A DNA stretch of 64,000 nt, taken from positions 93,600,756 through 93,664,755 of the forward strand of contig CM060731.1 in the NCBI GenBank assembly GCA_030704615.1, given 5' to 3'. The notes beneath the pieces are model-generated. The model saw nothing but the letters and a program-made list of their open reading frames with translations. It did not search any database and had not been told where the DNA came from. A program made the position numbers and the translations under genes. This DNA comes from Takakia lepidozioides. Its lineage: Eukaryota; Streptophyta; Takakiopsida; Takakiales; Takakiaceae. Position 1 is the first letter of the stretch; each line of letters starts with the position of its first letter. Below, piece after piece: positions 23,601 through 35,070 of this stretch.

Positions 23601-23671
23601 AATATGACGCTCACTAAACTACTAGAGAGACGTCTGCCATGACAAAATCCCTCTCCAGACGTATTAGACAT
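20664..23671 (-). pseudogene. DUF7869-like putative transposase with seven in-frame stops
   Basis: About 1000 codons. Frame from ATG 23671 to about 22600, then a second frame to about 21850, then a third to the TAA at 20664. The last change sits in a T7 run. Stops are TGA at 23474, 22931, 22769, 22588 and 22525, TAG at 22429 and TAA at 21949. Domain order: acidic N-terminus; Cys-rich block (SCCARNCCQHFSW); GCGRHAYL and VCEKAWWTIHGIGRSTYHGY; KCTDC; HDKMDHSKTALPRL; QMDNSLRENKNRWM; GHTHEDIDAYFSYL; charged C-terminus. The last three blocks are the DUF7869 family signature. Their Asp residues look like an RNase H-fold D-D-D/E set, so a transposase role is inferred, not shown. TATA at 24393 on the same strand. 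Confidence 0.72.
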
Positions 23672-24392
23672 GTACCCTCAACGACAATTCTGGGAACTGG
23701 AGAGCCGACAAGTTGGATTAAATTCACGGCTTCTCCAACAGACAACTGTCCACGGTGGTAACCATCTTCAACCACGGGAGATCTCCCTTGCTATGCCCTC
23801 GAGTAAAAAATGGGAAGCAAAAAAGGTAGAAAAGATGAATATATCAAATGCGGCAACACTCCACAGGATGACGGGAGATCTCACTTAAGTTAGAATCCAC
23901 ACAAATATTCTGGATTGTGTAAGATAAAATCTATGCACACCACAGATGCAAATAACACTAAGGGATCACGGGAGGTCTCCTGCTCTGTGATCTCCAATGG
24001 GCGGAAAAAGATAAACAGAAAATAGAGTTCCAGACAAATTGGAAAGGAACTGCTCAAGATGACGGGAGATCTCCCGTCACATTCAATGGTATAACTGGAA
24101 AAGAGGAAGACAGATAAATGAGATTCAGAAAAGAGCGACAAAACAAAGAGAAAGTCTAATGGAACAGCACCTCTTCGTTTTGCCAGGCTAAAAAAGCAGA
24201 TACTGCGTGAGTTCAGTGTGTAACTCTTCTGGAAAATACTGATAGAGAATGACTAACAAACATGCAGAGATGAAACACCACTCTCCGTCCTTCCACCACC
24301 CTTCCACCACTCTTCAGTCAATTCAACACCTGCACTCCACAATTCGGCAGGGCTTCGCCGAGACTGAATGAAATGAGAGGGAAGATGTTGCC
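23672..24392. other. Leader of the minus-strand gene with palindromes
   Basis: Between the ATG at 23671 and the minus-strand TATA box. Contains palindrome copies near 23783, 23877, 23976 and 24068, probably in a 5' untranslated region or first intron. No other coding sequence recognised. Confidence 0.45.
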
Positions 24393-24400
24393 CTTATATA
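24393..24400 (-). promoter_or_regulatory. TATA box of the DUF7869-like gene
   Basis: The minus strand reads GGGTCTATATAAGGGC here, followed by the pyrimidine-rich CATCTTCCCTCTCATTTC, as in the other promoters of this window. Confidence 0.65.
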
Positions 24401-24960
24401 GACCCGCATTTGCATGCTGGGGCATGAGGCCAACCGCACCCATACATGAGGCTTGTACAACAAGGGGGATCGTTTCATTAATTACTTGCCATAATGACTA
24501 TGACGGGGGGCCTCCCGTACCCGACAGTACGACATCTGCATGGCCGCCACGTGGATGGATATGATCTATGATGTACCTGCACGACGACATCAATGTAATC
24601 GGTACCGTCCAAGGAGATCCCAGATATAATCTGAGTCGTCGGATTTGATGGATGTCGCATGACCATGATGACGCCGCGCCGCGCCACGAGAGCTCTCCCC
24701 TCGCAGCATTCATGGAAGGTAAGATTCGCTGTAGCGTACCGTAGCACCGCCGCCGCATTCAGTAATGCCGATGCCGCCGCATTATGGCCGGCGGCGTCTC
24801 GTACTCTGACGTTCCAGCACATGCGTAGCCTGCCTGCTCGCCACGTGCTGGAATACTAACTATGGAAATGCCTTCACATGCATGCTCAAAAGCATCGTTG
24901 AATCTGGATCGTCCATTATAGATGAAGGGCATAGAACCTTCCATGTTCATGAGTTGAATG
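24401..24960. other. GC-rich centre of the divergent promoter region
   Basis: Markedly richer in GC and CG than the flanks, with one palindrome variant (GACGGGGGGCCTCCCGT) near 24503. No gene assigned. Confidence 0.45.
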
Positions 24961-24965
24961 CGCCG

Positions 24966-25285
24966 TTTCACGGGAGCCCTCCCCTAATAATTATGATTGG
25001 CTAGGTTTGCAAGGCCTGCGCCCGTCGCTGCCTGAATCTCGCGCATGGCGGGCGCGTGGCAGGCGCCATTTCACGGGAGCCCTCCCCTAATAGATATGAT
25101 TGGCCAGGTTTGCGGGCCCTACGCGCGCCGCCGCTTGAATCTTGCGCATGGCTGGCGCGTGGCAGGCACCGTTTCACGGGAGCCCTCCCCTAATAATTAT
25201 AATTGGACAAGTTTGCGGGCAATGCAGCCGCCGCCGTTTCACGGGAGCCCTCCCCTAATAATTAGCCCCTGCGGCAGCCGCCGCT
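24966..25285. repeat. Four copies of a promoter-upstream repeat
   Basis: TTTCACGGGAGCCCTCCCCT, followed directly by AATA, occurs at about 24966, 25070, 25173 and 25236. Each is followed by ATTATAATTGG-like sequence, a GTTTGCGGGC block and GCCGCCGC. Spacing is about 63-105 bp. The palindrome core is changed from GAGATCTC to GAGCCCTC in all four copies. Confidence 0.9.
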
Positions 25286-25390
25286 TGGATCTCGCGCATG
25301 GAGGGTGCGTGGCAGTTCTTGGGACATCCACTGGGCATGCCTGCCATCGCATACCCATGGCGAGGTATCGCATGGGTCTGCCTCCCCGGG

Positions 25391-25440
25391 TATAAAAGGG
25401 GAGGCTCCCTGGTTCATTCTTCCTCTCACACTTTCATGAC
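25391..25440 (+). promoter_or_regulatory. TATA promoter of the plus-strand gene
   Basis: TATAAAA at 25391-25397 within GGGTATAAAAGGGGAGG, then TTCATTCTTCCTCTCAC 20-40 bp downstream as a likely start region. The first ATG of the gene is about 320 bp further on, at 25713. Confidence 0.75.
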
Positions 25441-25712
25441 GACGAAGCCCTGCTAAAACTTAGAGCCACGAGTTTTGAGAGCTTGAGAGGGAGTGAAGGG
25501 AGTGAAGGGAGGGTCGGTGATCTGCATCTGATCTGCGCTCTGCATCTGTTGTCTGTTGCATGTAGCAGTATTCAGGATTTCGTTTGTTAGTTTCAGCTGT
25601 GTGGTACGGTCGTCGTTCAGGAGGGCGATCATGAGAGCTGGTGGCGAGCCCGTGCTGGTGTCGTGGTGTAATTTGATTTGTGCATTGCTGCTGCGATTAT
25701 TCTTCAACCACC

Positions 25713-26975
25713 ATGGCAGGATCAAGCTCACGGTATGTACTTTCGTATCTTCCCGCAACTAATTGCATTAGGATTGCATCAGGTGACCCAAGCATTTTCT
25801 TAGGGGAGGTCTCCCGTGCTAGTCAGGGGACCGCTCTTGTGCATTTTCTCAGGGGAGGTCTCCCGTGCTAATCCGTCGACCTCTCCTGTGAATTTTCTCA
25901 GGGGAGGTCTCCCGTGATACTCAGGGGACCTCTCCCGTTTGTTCTCTCAGGGGAGGTCTCCCATGATAAAACCCATTGTCGCGGTAGGTTAATGTCACAG
26001 GAGACCTCCCGTGATATTTAAGACGTAGTATACAAGAGCGTAAGAGAAAATATAATGTCGACCGGGAATGAGGTCATCCGCCAAAGAGTAAGTAACTTCC
26101 CTTTCACACTGACCTATTATTTTCAGTTTGAAAAGGAGTCTGGAATCAGGCACTGCACACGCTAAGGGTCGGTCAGGATGTAAGCCAATGTGTTGGCCAA
26201 GATGTCATTACCTAGAAGATGAGGACTTGATGTCCGCTATCCAGAAATTAGTGGAGGAGGACGGCAAGGTATCCGAGCTAAGCCATTGCAGTGGAAGCAA
26301 AGTAAATGTTGTCGCCCCAGAAAACATACCAGCACATTCACCAAATACACCCCTGCAGAGGACGCGTATTCACCGACAGATTCACCAGTCTACACCCTTG
26401 CAGAGGACTCGTACATACCAGCAAATTCACCAGAATACACCCCTTTAGAGAACACGTATGTCCCAGCAAATTCACCAGTATACACCCCTTCAGAGGACAC
26501 TTACATACCAGCAGCTGTCCACCCAGTGTACATACCAGCAGATTCACCAGAATACACCCCTTTAGAGGACTCGTATGTACCTTCAGATTCACCAGTATTC
26601 CCCTGCAGATGACACTTACATACCAGCAGTTGTCCACCCAGTGTACATACCAGTAGATTCACCAGAATACACTCCAGGACTGTACACTCCACAAGAGCGC
26701 GCCCTGGATGCACCTGTGTATCCTCCCGGATCAAATTCGCAGGGTGCACAGGCATCGAACTCAATGGAAACCGACGAAATCTCCAAGATATTCCCTGATT
26801 GGGTTTCGGACAGCGACTCTTGGAGTCCTGGATACTCTCCAGCGACACCTCGAAGGGATCCAAAGCAGGAGAAACTGAGAGAAGAGATCCGTAGTGCATA
26901 TCAGAACTGGCTAGATAGCCCAATGTATTGTGGTGTGACTATAGGGCAATTTCTTGATGTAGATTCTAGCAAACC
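25713..26975 (+). pseudogene. Exons 1-2: N-terminal region with Tyr-Pro repeats
   Basis: Exon 1 (25713-25732) ends at GTATGT. The intron (25733-26126) ends TTTTCAG, and exon 2 continues in matching phase from 26127 to 26975. The protein begins MAGSSSR, has a Cys cluster (GCKPMCWPRCHY), and then a repeat of about 10-13 residues of the form SP-x-YTP-x-ED-x-YIPA (26335-26680), ending in an acidic region (FPDWVSDSDSWSPGYSP). Exon 2 lacks one base near 26345 and two bases near 26597, so the repeat is read in another frame in between and the net frame is restored. Splicing at 26975|GTAGATGG joins exon 3 in phase and avoids the TAG at 26977. Repeat function unknown. Confidence 0.6.
25800..26015. repeat. 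Palindrome cluster in intron 1
   Basis: Five copies of the GGGAGGTCTCCC palindrome within 200 bp (about 25809, 25859, 25908, 25956 and 26004), most preceded by TTTTCTCAGG. The repeat period is close to 49 bp. Confidence 0.9.
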
Positions 26976-27392
26976 GTAGATGGTAGGTGGGGTTGCGTCT
27001 AGAGGTTTAGGGTTTGGAAAGTGTAGGTGGGGTTGTGTTTTGTGAGCTGATCACGGGAGGTATCCCATCACTGTATTGAAGTACATCTATGGTGCTCTTG
27101 AAGCACCTTGGGTTTTTGATTTATAAACTACTAATTGAAGTTCTGAACCTCCATGTTGCTGTTTATGTGCTGTGTTGATCACGGGAGATCTCCCGTACAT
27201 GTATTCAGGAACCGCATTTGTCATAATGAGAACTTGAATTATCCTTATTGGTGGTCTTGTTCATTGCTTGTCACGGGAGATCTCCCGTCCCTGAATTGAG
27301 ATATAGCTCCATACGGTTCGGAAAGACCGTTGTGTTGGTTGTTATTTAGTGTTTATATTAACGGGTTGTTCTTTTGTTGATTGTGTTGCTAG

Positions 27393-28789
27393 AACAAAGA
27401 TTCCGAAGGAATCAATCGCAGTGATGAGCGCCGAAATTGCCGGTTCCTTCATATATCCACACATTGAAGGATTCACAATAAAGCATGATGGCTTCTACGA
27501 GCTAAAGAGGAGTATTGACTACTGGGGTATCGACGTTGCTGACTCCCCGAACCCAGAGAAAGCCATCTTCCGTTACTAGATCGGTGCGAAAAGAAAACAC
27601 TTATGTGTTGTGATGTGTTGGGAATTGATATGGAAGACTCCGTGAGGGATAACAAGGTTACCCTTGCTGTGTTCATCCGCGAGAACGCCAGGAAAGGGGA
27701 GAAGGTATTTGGGTTCTCTGTTGATGCCATGAGTCTGAGTAGTGATCTGATGGGATTCGCGATTCGGATGGGATTCAGGGTCCCTGTTGTCGAAGACGAC
27801 CTGGAAATGGAAATCCTCAAGAGCTGGGAATACCTTGACGGAATTCTCTACAATAATGCCAAGGAGAGACAACAATTGGAGGTATAGCGACTCCAATCAG
27901 AGCAAAAGCAGTTGGAGGACACGAAGAAGAAACCGAAAAAAGCAAGAAAGCCAAAAGAAGGAAATGGAGCTGATGACGAAGACGAAGGGGGGAAGAAAAC
28001 GACAAAAGACCATCAATATCGTGAATAGCCAAGAAAAGAGGCACCGGAAGACTGACGAGATTTTCGACCTGGATGAGGCGAAGAAGGTCGAGACGACTCT
28101 CATCGAGCAATACCAAGATATATTCCGGTTTGGATTTGAATACGTCCAGGAAGTGGACATCAACCACTGTTTTCTGGCCCCACGGCATATGGTTTACCGA
28201 CCACTCTGTGAGAAGCACAAGCTGGAGATTAAATCAAGGCTAGTTGCGTACAACCTAATTGACTAAAAAATGTCTGTTTACTTGATTCCACAACACGAGA
28301 CCGATCCCACGAAGGTGTGGAGCAGGAAGCCCGTCAATGAGCGCGAACTGCAGAAGGCGACATATTTTATTATCGGAGGCCAACATACATTGATGGCAGC
28401 CCAGGTCAGGGAAGGTCTCCCGTGCTAACTCACCTTCGAGAAATTATACTTACTATTTGACCATGTATTTGTCCACTGTCCATTTTCGATTGTCTCTCTT
28501 CTAATGCTAATCAACTGAACTGTGATGATTGCAGGAGCTCTTGGAGGATCCGGCACTGAGTAATGATGTCCTGATAAAATCGCTACGTACATGGCATGCT
28601 AAGATAGTGTACTCGACGGATGAGCTTCGACTGGTGACTATCTCCAAGGTTATGAATAAGCCGAACAAGGAGAATATTTACGAACCGTCTTTCGATGAGA
28701 AGGTCCGTCACTGCAGAAAATATTACAATTACAAGGAGCGGCCCCAGAAGTATGATGAGCATCGTCGGGTCGAGACTCAGCAATGGAAG
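27393..28789 (+). pseudogene. Exons 3-4: ParB/Srx-like region
   Basis: Exon 3 is 27393-28404 (acceptor TTGCTAG, donor CAG|GTCAGG). Exon 4 is 28535-28789 (acceptor GATTGCAG, donor AAG|GTGAGT). Both junctions are phase 0. Exon 3 has TAG at 27885, TAA at 28264 and frameshifts near 27572 and in a G6 run near 27991. It holds a Lys-rich coiled stretch, then sequence like a ParB/sulfiredoxin domain: RPLCEKHKLEIKSRL, then FIIGGQHTLMAAQ, then WHAKIVYSTDELRLVTIS in exon 4. ParB-like domains bind DNA and some hydrolyse NTPs or cut DNA. The match is by pattern only and the fold should be tested. Palindrome copies sit just inside both following introns. Confidence 0.5.
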
Positions 28790-29382
28790 GTGAGTGTGAC
28801 CACGGGAGGTCTCACGTCCTTTCTTTCCATTCATCTATCACTGCAACAATGCAATGGATGTCTACATTATAGTCGATCGAAATCCAATTTCATCGTCCAC
28901 ACACCAGCAACCACATTTGTTGTCCCAGCACCTTCTCTTCCGTTGAGGTCATCTGGGATGTGTTCTGCTTTGTTTTGCGGTGCTTCTCTCTTTCTCTAAT
29001 CTGGTGACATTCTCGATCTGGAAGAGATCCACGCACCATCAAGATTTGAAGTTGGGGATGATGCTTCATGATGTGATTGTCTCTTGGTTACTTAAGGGTT
29101 TCTGTACACAGGTTTGACTCTGTTCTAGGTCGACAATGTCTCCAGAAAGAGGAAATGGAGAAGCACCGCAATACAAAATAGGAGACACTCCAGAAAGAGT
29201 GACCAATTGTCAACATCCTCTTGGTTGGTTTAAATGATCAGTTGAAGGTGTTGGTTGGAAGTTAGCTGGAAGTGTTTGAAGTGCTGGAGTTAGCTGGAAG
29301 TCAGCCGGAAGTGTTGGCTGAATGTGAAAGTTAGCAAGGGAGACCTCCCGTGGTAGTTAACTACACTTGTTGGTATATGCAG

Positions 29383-30602
29383 GATTTTATGGTCGGAGCT
29401 CAAACCATTCTGGATGTGAAAAGCGACAAAGAGGCAATGCCACTTGTGTTCACCTCTGATCGGACCTGGAATTACTGGACAAGAGTGTTCATGAAATGGG
29501 AGAAGGGCGAGCTCATTGACTCCAAAGGGAATATCCCCATGAAAGAGTAGCCAACGCTCAAAAAATCTAGCGTTGCTCGACTGCAGGGTTTGGACGACAG
29601 CCAGATTTGGAAGGTTGCCCACATGTTACTCAAAAACAAAGTGTCGATGCGTCATCCATACACTGGGCCTGACCCCGATGTTCTGAGTCTAGAGGATTAT
29701 TGCAAATACAAGAAGTTGAGGAGGCACATTATTGATGATATCATGGTCGGTTTTGGATTTAAGGAGCCGACGAAGGACAACCGACATCCATACACAAAGT
29801 TGGAGTGGACCGCCATCAAACATAAGTACGAAATCAACAAGGCCCAGTTTGTGCACTTTAAAAATGCTCTCGGGAACCCCTACCTTGACGCGAAAATGAA
29901 GCCAACAACGGGAAAGCAGAAGCAACCACTTCAATTTCTGAATTTAATTCAAGCCGTGAAAACGCTTGCAGAGACTCCACGAGGTTCGCTTGATAGAGTT
30001 TACAGTGTGTGCGAAATTGGAAACGGGGCTCGGGAGATCGGGACGGTCGCAATGTTCGCCACAAAAGCATTTGAAGTTGTTTCGCTCATCATGATCAGCA
30101 CATTGAATGAGCGTCCAGACAAGATCGAGCCTTGGACGGAGAATGAGTTTGCCGACCTCTTCAATGGCACGAGGTCAAGAAAAATCAGGACCAACGTATT
30201 CTGTGTACTGATAGCTCTCGTGAGCTGATAGCGTACATTCAATCCACAAAGGGGAAATTCCTTATAGAAACAAGCTTCTACATTCCATCGAAGAGGAAGA
30301 TTTTTTTCAAGACAAGGAATTTTGAGACTCCAGTAATTCATTTCCTTTTCATTTTTCTGATGGCAGATGCGGAGTGGGACAACGTGGACGAGGTCGTGCG
30401 GAGGAGCATCACAACCGACGATCGATACATCCCAAGATTGCTTCGTACAGAGGTGGAAGAATTTGAAAATCCTCTGCAAAGTCGCTACTACAACAATGAG
30501 ATCCGATCATCGGCTATCGACCAGGTCGTTGAGACCTTCTGTCCGGAGGGCTCTTCCGTTGTCAATGTGTATTGTGGCGGGATTGTCACATATTCACTTC
30601 TG
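29383..30602 (+). pseudogene. Exon 5: central region and start of methyltransferase-like fold
   Basis: Exon 29383-30602 (acceptor TATGCAG, donor CTG|GTAAGA), with an in-frame TAG at 29548 and a frameshift near 30203. A basic helical region (KVAHMLLKNKVSMRHPY) is followed at the 3' end by NNEIRSSAIDQVV and FCPEGSSVVNVYCGG. The latter resembles the motif X-motif I junction of beta-class N4/N6 DNA methyltransferases (R..l...i..f.peG..V.DpfcGsGtt). No DPPY-type catalytic motif is visible upstream. The Asp of motif I reads Asn. If it is a methyltransferase relative, it is probably inactive. Confidence 0.45.
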
Positions 30603-33371
30603 GTAAGAACGTACAAACTCAAATCTTAATTTGCTTCATGAAATTGCTTCGTCCAGTGACGGGAGATCTCACGTCGATCCTTTGGCGGGAGATCTCCCGT
30701 CATTCGTTTAGCGGGAGACATCCGGCCGTAAATTAAGATCAATCAGGACACTAGTGATACCCAGGTGATTAACCACACATTCATTATGGGGATTTCAAGA
30801 GTGTCTGAACAGACTTATCTTGTAAACCACAAGACTTTATGCAACACTGGCAATGTTGGATAAGATCTTGTAGTTAACTTGGTAAGTATGGCCAGACCGA
30901 AAACTTGAAGTAATTCCCAAATTGTGAGAGCTCTCATATTGCTTCAGATGATGGGTTGAAAGTGTGCGTAGGAAGTCACCATATTTTCCAAGCGATTTTT
31001 CGACCTCCTTCTACGGGAGACCTCCCTTCCTTCCCCGGGGGAATCACTCCCTATCACTTGTATAGGGCACGTGAGATAAATGGGTATTTTGTAGGGGGGT
31101 ATTACTTTTACTTTGGGTATTTTTTAGTGTCATGCTATCAAACAAATATTAGGGTTCAAGACAAATCATTTAAAGCAATCGCATCATCCGCATTCAAAGT
31201 ATAAACGTATCCATAGTGACTGGAATCCATCTACCCACTTGTTGTCCATATCCTGAGAAGTAGTTTAACACCATAAATTTAGGAGTTCAATAGATATCCT
31301 GGAGTTTTTCCCTAAGAGCAGGAATTTTTCATAGATATGCAGTGGATATAATGTAGGTGAATAAATTGTATCCTATATTTTCTTGCACGTCGGTTGGAAA
31401 TTTTTGGAAGTGACCTCCCCGGGCTTCCTTCTTTGTCCAGGTTCATCTGTGTCTTTCACTGTATCCAGTTCATAGAATTCATTGAAACATTGACCATTCA
31501 AGTATTTCAAGATGAACCTCGAGTAGGACTTGGCTGGCACGACACGCTACTGATATGATCCATAACATTCATGACGGGACATTTGGAGTGCAGCCAAATA
31601 CTTACAGAAGGGCGACACAAGTCTTTATATTACAGACTGACGATGTAATCTAAAATCTTGCGTGGCTTTCATGTAAGTATGGCCATGCACAAGCCTGAAT
31701 TGTCACTGCTAAGAATGATGATGGGTTGAAAGTGTTTTTGGCAGAGGTCCAGTGAACAACCTTTTGACCATTCATTTGAACAATCATTTGAGATGAACCT
31801 CGCGCTAGACTACTGTTTCAAAAACACTACTGATACCCACGTGATTAGCTACATTCATTGCAGGACTTCTCTAGTTGCCTCCGTATTCTTACAAAGTGAT
31901 ACATAAGACTTTAGTTAACACACTTGCGATGTTATCTAACATCTTGGGTATCACTTTGTAACTATGGCCATGCACATGCAGGAATGTCTCTGCTTTGAAT
32001 GCTATATCCTTGCTTCAAATGATGATGGGTTGAAAGTGTTTGCTAGCAGACATGGATTGACGGGAGATCTCCCGGCTTTACTATGTCGGGAGACCTCCCG
32101 TTGTTGCTTTCCCGGAAGATATCCCGCCTCTCTAGTACGGGAGGTCTCCTGTGCTCGTAATGACCATTCTTTTCTGCCTATTTAAGATGACCAGTCTGAC
32201 ACAAAACACTATTAATAACCCAGGTGATTAACCACAATGATTAAGGGGATTTCAAGAGTGCATGATCAAACTTACCATGTAAACCACAAGACTTTGTGTA
32301 TCATAAGATCTTGTGGTTTACTTGATAAGTATGGCAAGCCAGAATCTTGGAGTAATTCCCAGTTTGATTCATTGATGATGGGTCAAATGTGAGTGCTGGA
32401 AGAATTTCATTGACAGGAGATATTCCGTTCTTCCATTGACGGGAGACCTCCCGTCCTCCCTTTCACTATCATTATTTGAGTCTTGTCCGGCGAGGCACTA
32501 CCCAGATGATTAGCCAGATTCATTCTGAGTGCATGCGCATTCCTACAATGTGATCCACAAGACTTTATTTAACACAATGGCGATGTTATCTAAGATCTTG
32601 TGGATCAATTTGTGGGCATGGACATTCTAAGTCTCTGAAAATGAGTCCTCTGTTATTGCTTAAAATGATGGGTTTAATGTGTGAGATGGAAGTATGTACG
32701 TACATATGTGAGATGGAATAGTTTACAAGGATGTTGTTCCAAATTATATTGATTTTTTGTTTACGTCCTATGATGGGACACCTCCCGTCATACATTGCCA
32801 ATTCCCAAGTGATTAGTAGCAGGCAGGACACACTACCAATACTCAAGTGATTAGTAACATTCATTATGCGACATTTGGAGGGGACTGTCTTTATGTTACA
32901 CACTGGCGATGTAATCTAAAATCTTATGTGGCCTTCATGTAATTCTTGGCATGCACAAGCCTGAATAGTTCTTGCTTACGATGATGGGCGGAAAGTGTGA
33001 GTAGGCAGAAGTCCATTGAATATCCTATGTGATTAGTAACAACCCAAGTGATTAGTAACCTTCATTACACGATGTTTTGGACAATGCATCCAAATACTTT
33101 CAGAGGGTCACACAAGATTTTATATTACACACTGGCGATGTAATCTAAAATCTTGTGTTGCCTTCATGAATGCACAAGCCTAAAATGTGTTTGCTTCAAT
33201 GCATAAAATTATGATGCGTTGAGAGTGTGAGGTGGGGGAAGTTCCGATTTATTCTAATTAAATTACATCATTCGACGGGAGGCCTCCCGTCCACCTTTGA
33301 CCATTACCATCTTTGTGTTGGGAGTGCCCAGTTACTGAAAGTTACTAACCGGTTAATTTTTTATCCATCAG
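30603..33371. repeat. Large intron with seven hairpin repeats and many palindromes
   Basis: A donor at 30603 and acceptor at 33371 join two phase-0 exons. Within it, a hairpin unit like AACCACAAGACTTTAT...GATGTTATCTAAGATCTTGTGG recurs at about 30823, 31615, 31895, 32275, 32545, 32885 and 33105. Most copies are followed by TATGGCCATGCACAAGCC-like sequence and then GATGATGGGTTGAAAGTGTG. Thirteen or so copies of the GGGAGATCTCCC palindrome are interspersed (for example 32068, 32093, 32117 and 32143). Confidence 0.8.
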
Positions 33372-34970
33372 GAATCGAACTGTAGGGTGTTGGAAGTAAC
33401 ACACCCTGGTCGTATGGTCTCAGCAAGAGCCTCTGCTGAGAAATCCTTCAACATTATCAAACTGCTGCGTTCAAAGGTTTCCGCCAAAAAGGCGCAATCC
33501 CCCTCGGAGTCTGAGGGCAGGGGCGAGGGATCTGCTGGGGGTGACGGTATTGTGGAGTCTTCACCAGTTACACACGCTCGTTCTGAAAGAAGTCAAGGTC
33601 GCCAGGAGTGGTCAAAAATGTCCCGCGACACCAACTCTCGAAAGGATTTACTAACGTAACCAGATACAGCCGGAAATAGACCTGTGCAGTTGGAGGAAGA
33701 TGAAGATGACAGTGAGACTGAATCCAACAGCGTGCAGCAGAGCCCAATGTTTCATAACCCATTTATCTAGCATTCGACTGGAGTGCATGTACGCGATGTG
33801 GAGTCAAAAAATATTTCGCCAGACAGGCAAGCCAGAGGCCGGCGGACGATAGGTGGTACGCTTCAGTTCTCCCCGGAACCAATATCCTCAAGGCCCCTGA
33901 ATATCTCAACTCGTCAGCTGTATAATCCTCAGATCGATGCAAGAGTGCGAGTCAACGTGGGCATGCACAGGGAAATTATCAATATTCATGAGGACGAAGT
34001 GGTCAACAGGGTTGAGTCAGCATTTCATTCTAGAGGGCCAACGAATGCCTCCATTGACTTTACTTCCCAAGTCCAATATACAGGTGGGGATAGGCTTCTT
34101 GCGATGTCGGACTTTTCTAAGATGACACCCAGTCAAGTCGACTTCGTTCTTTCCGCAGACCTTATCATGGGAGGTCTCCCGTTCTCCAGGGCTCGGCGGC
34201 CGGCACTGCAACCATGCTTGTTGTCATCTCCTGGTGGAGCACCGGTTCCCACAATCACTCCAACTTTTTTACGTCCACAAGACCTCCCAGTAACCGAGGA
34301 CATCACATCTGCAGGAACCACACCAGTCGCCGAACAAGACGATGCATATCTGAGGCAATCACAGCTGTCTACAGTGGAGAACCTCACCCAATCCCAGACC
34401 CAGACAAGGACAATGGAAACAGAGCTTCCCACTCCACAGCTACTTCATGGTGTTAGCAATACACAGCTCATTGTCACTCCTGCCAATCCGTTGCCGACAC
34501 AATTCCCAATAACCGAGGACATCACATCTGCTGGAAACACACAAGATCTCGTTCGAAATCCTGACACTTTAAGGCAGTCACAGCTGTCCTCCATCGACCA
34601 CATCCCACAGACGCAGACATTGGAAACGGAGCTCCCTACTGGTGTTAGCATTCCCGCTGCCGAAGGAGTGCTCACGGATGGTGTCGTTGATGGGTTGAGG
34701 GCAATTGTTGACAGCTATTGTACCCCTTCGAACGTTGGATTATCTCCGGAGGATATCAGATATTGTGGAGGTTTCTATTGTTAATTCCTCTCCATCAAGG
34801 GGAGGTCTCTCTTCCTCTTCTTTTGGGAATACCTCAGCAACAGGGCAGTTGAACGTTAATGAGGATCGGGTTGAAGACTCTGGAGAGAATGATATCACCG
34901 TTGCTGCAGAGGCACTAACAAGAAATCCTCCAGAGGCTTTTGAGAGAACCCCAGTCAGAGAGAAAGGTTT
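33372..34970 (+). pseudogene. Exon 6: end of methyltransferase-like fold and Ser/Thr/Gln-rich tail
   Basis: Starts in phase 0 at 33372 with ESNCRVLEVTHPGR, which continues the motif I strand of exon 5 in the way class I methyltransferases follow GsGtt with a conserved hydrophobic-Glu strand. TAA at 33657 and TAG at 33768 interrupt one frame that otherwise runs to about 34750. A one-base shift there leads to a frame ending at donor GAAAG|GTTTGT (34970). The long tail is low complexity, with repeated TEDITSAG and LRQSQLS blocks (34290-34600). One palindrome copy (34168) lies inside the coding frame and is read as MGGLPF. Confidence 0.5.
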
Positions 34971-35070
34971 GTACCTATTGATCACCTTGCTTGCTCTCCT
35001 TACAATTGAATTTAGGCTGCTTTTGTTCCCTATCTTCAATCCTCATGTATTTGTTTCAAATCAATTGTAG

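Noticed and set aside
26335-26680. An RNA polymerase II C-terminal domain
   Set aside because: The unit is 10-13 residues with YTP/YIP and ED, not the YSPTSPS heptad. Only a loose resemblance.
6149-33800. An alternative genetic code with TAA/TAG as Gln
   Set aside because: TGA is also found inside frames, and TAA or TAG end several clean frames (8486, 20664, 44112). The CUE host gene has no internal stops, so decay is simpler.
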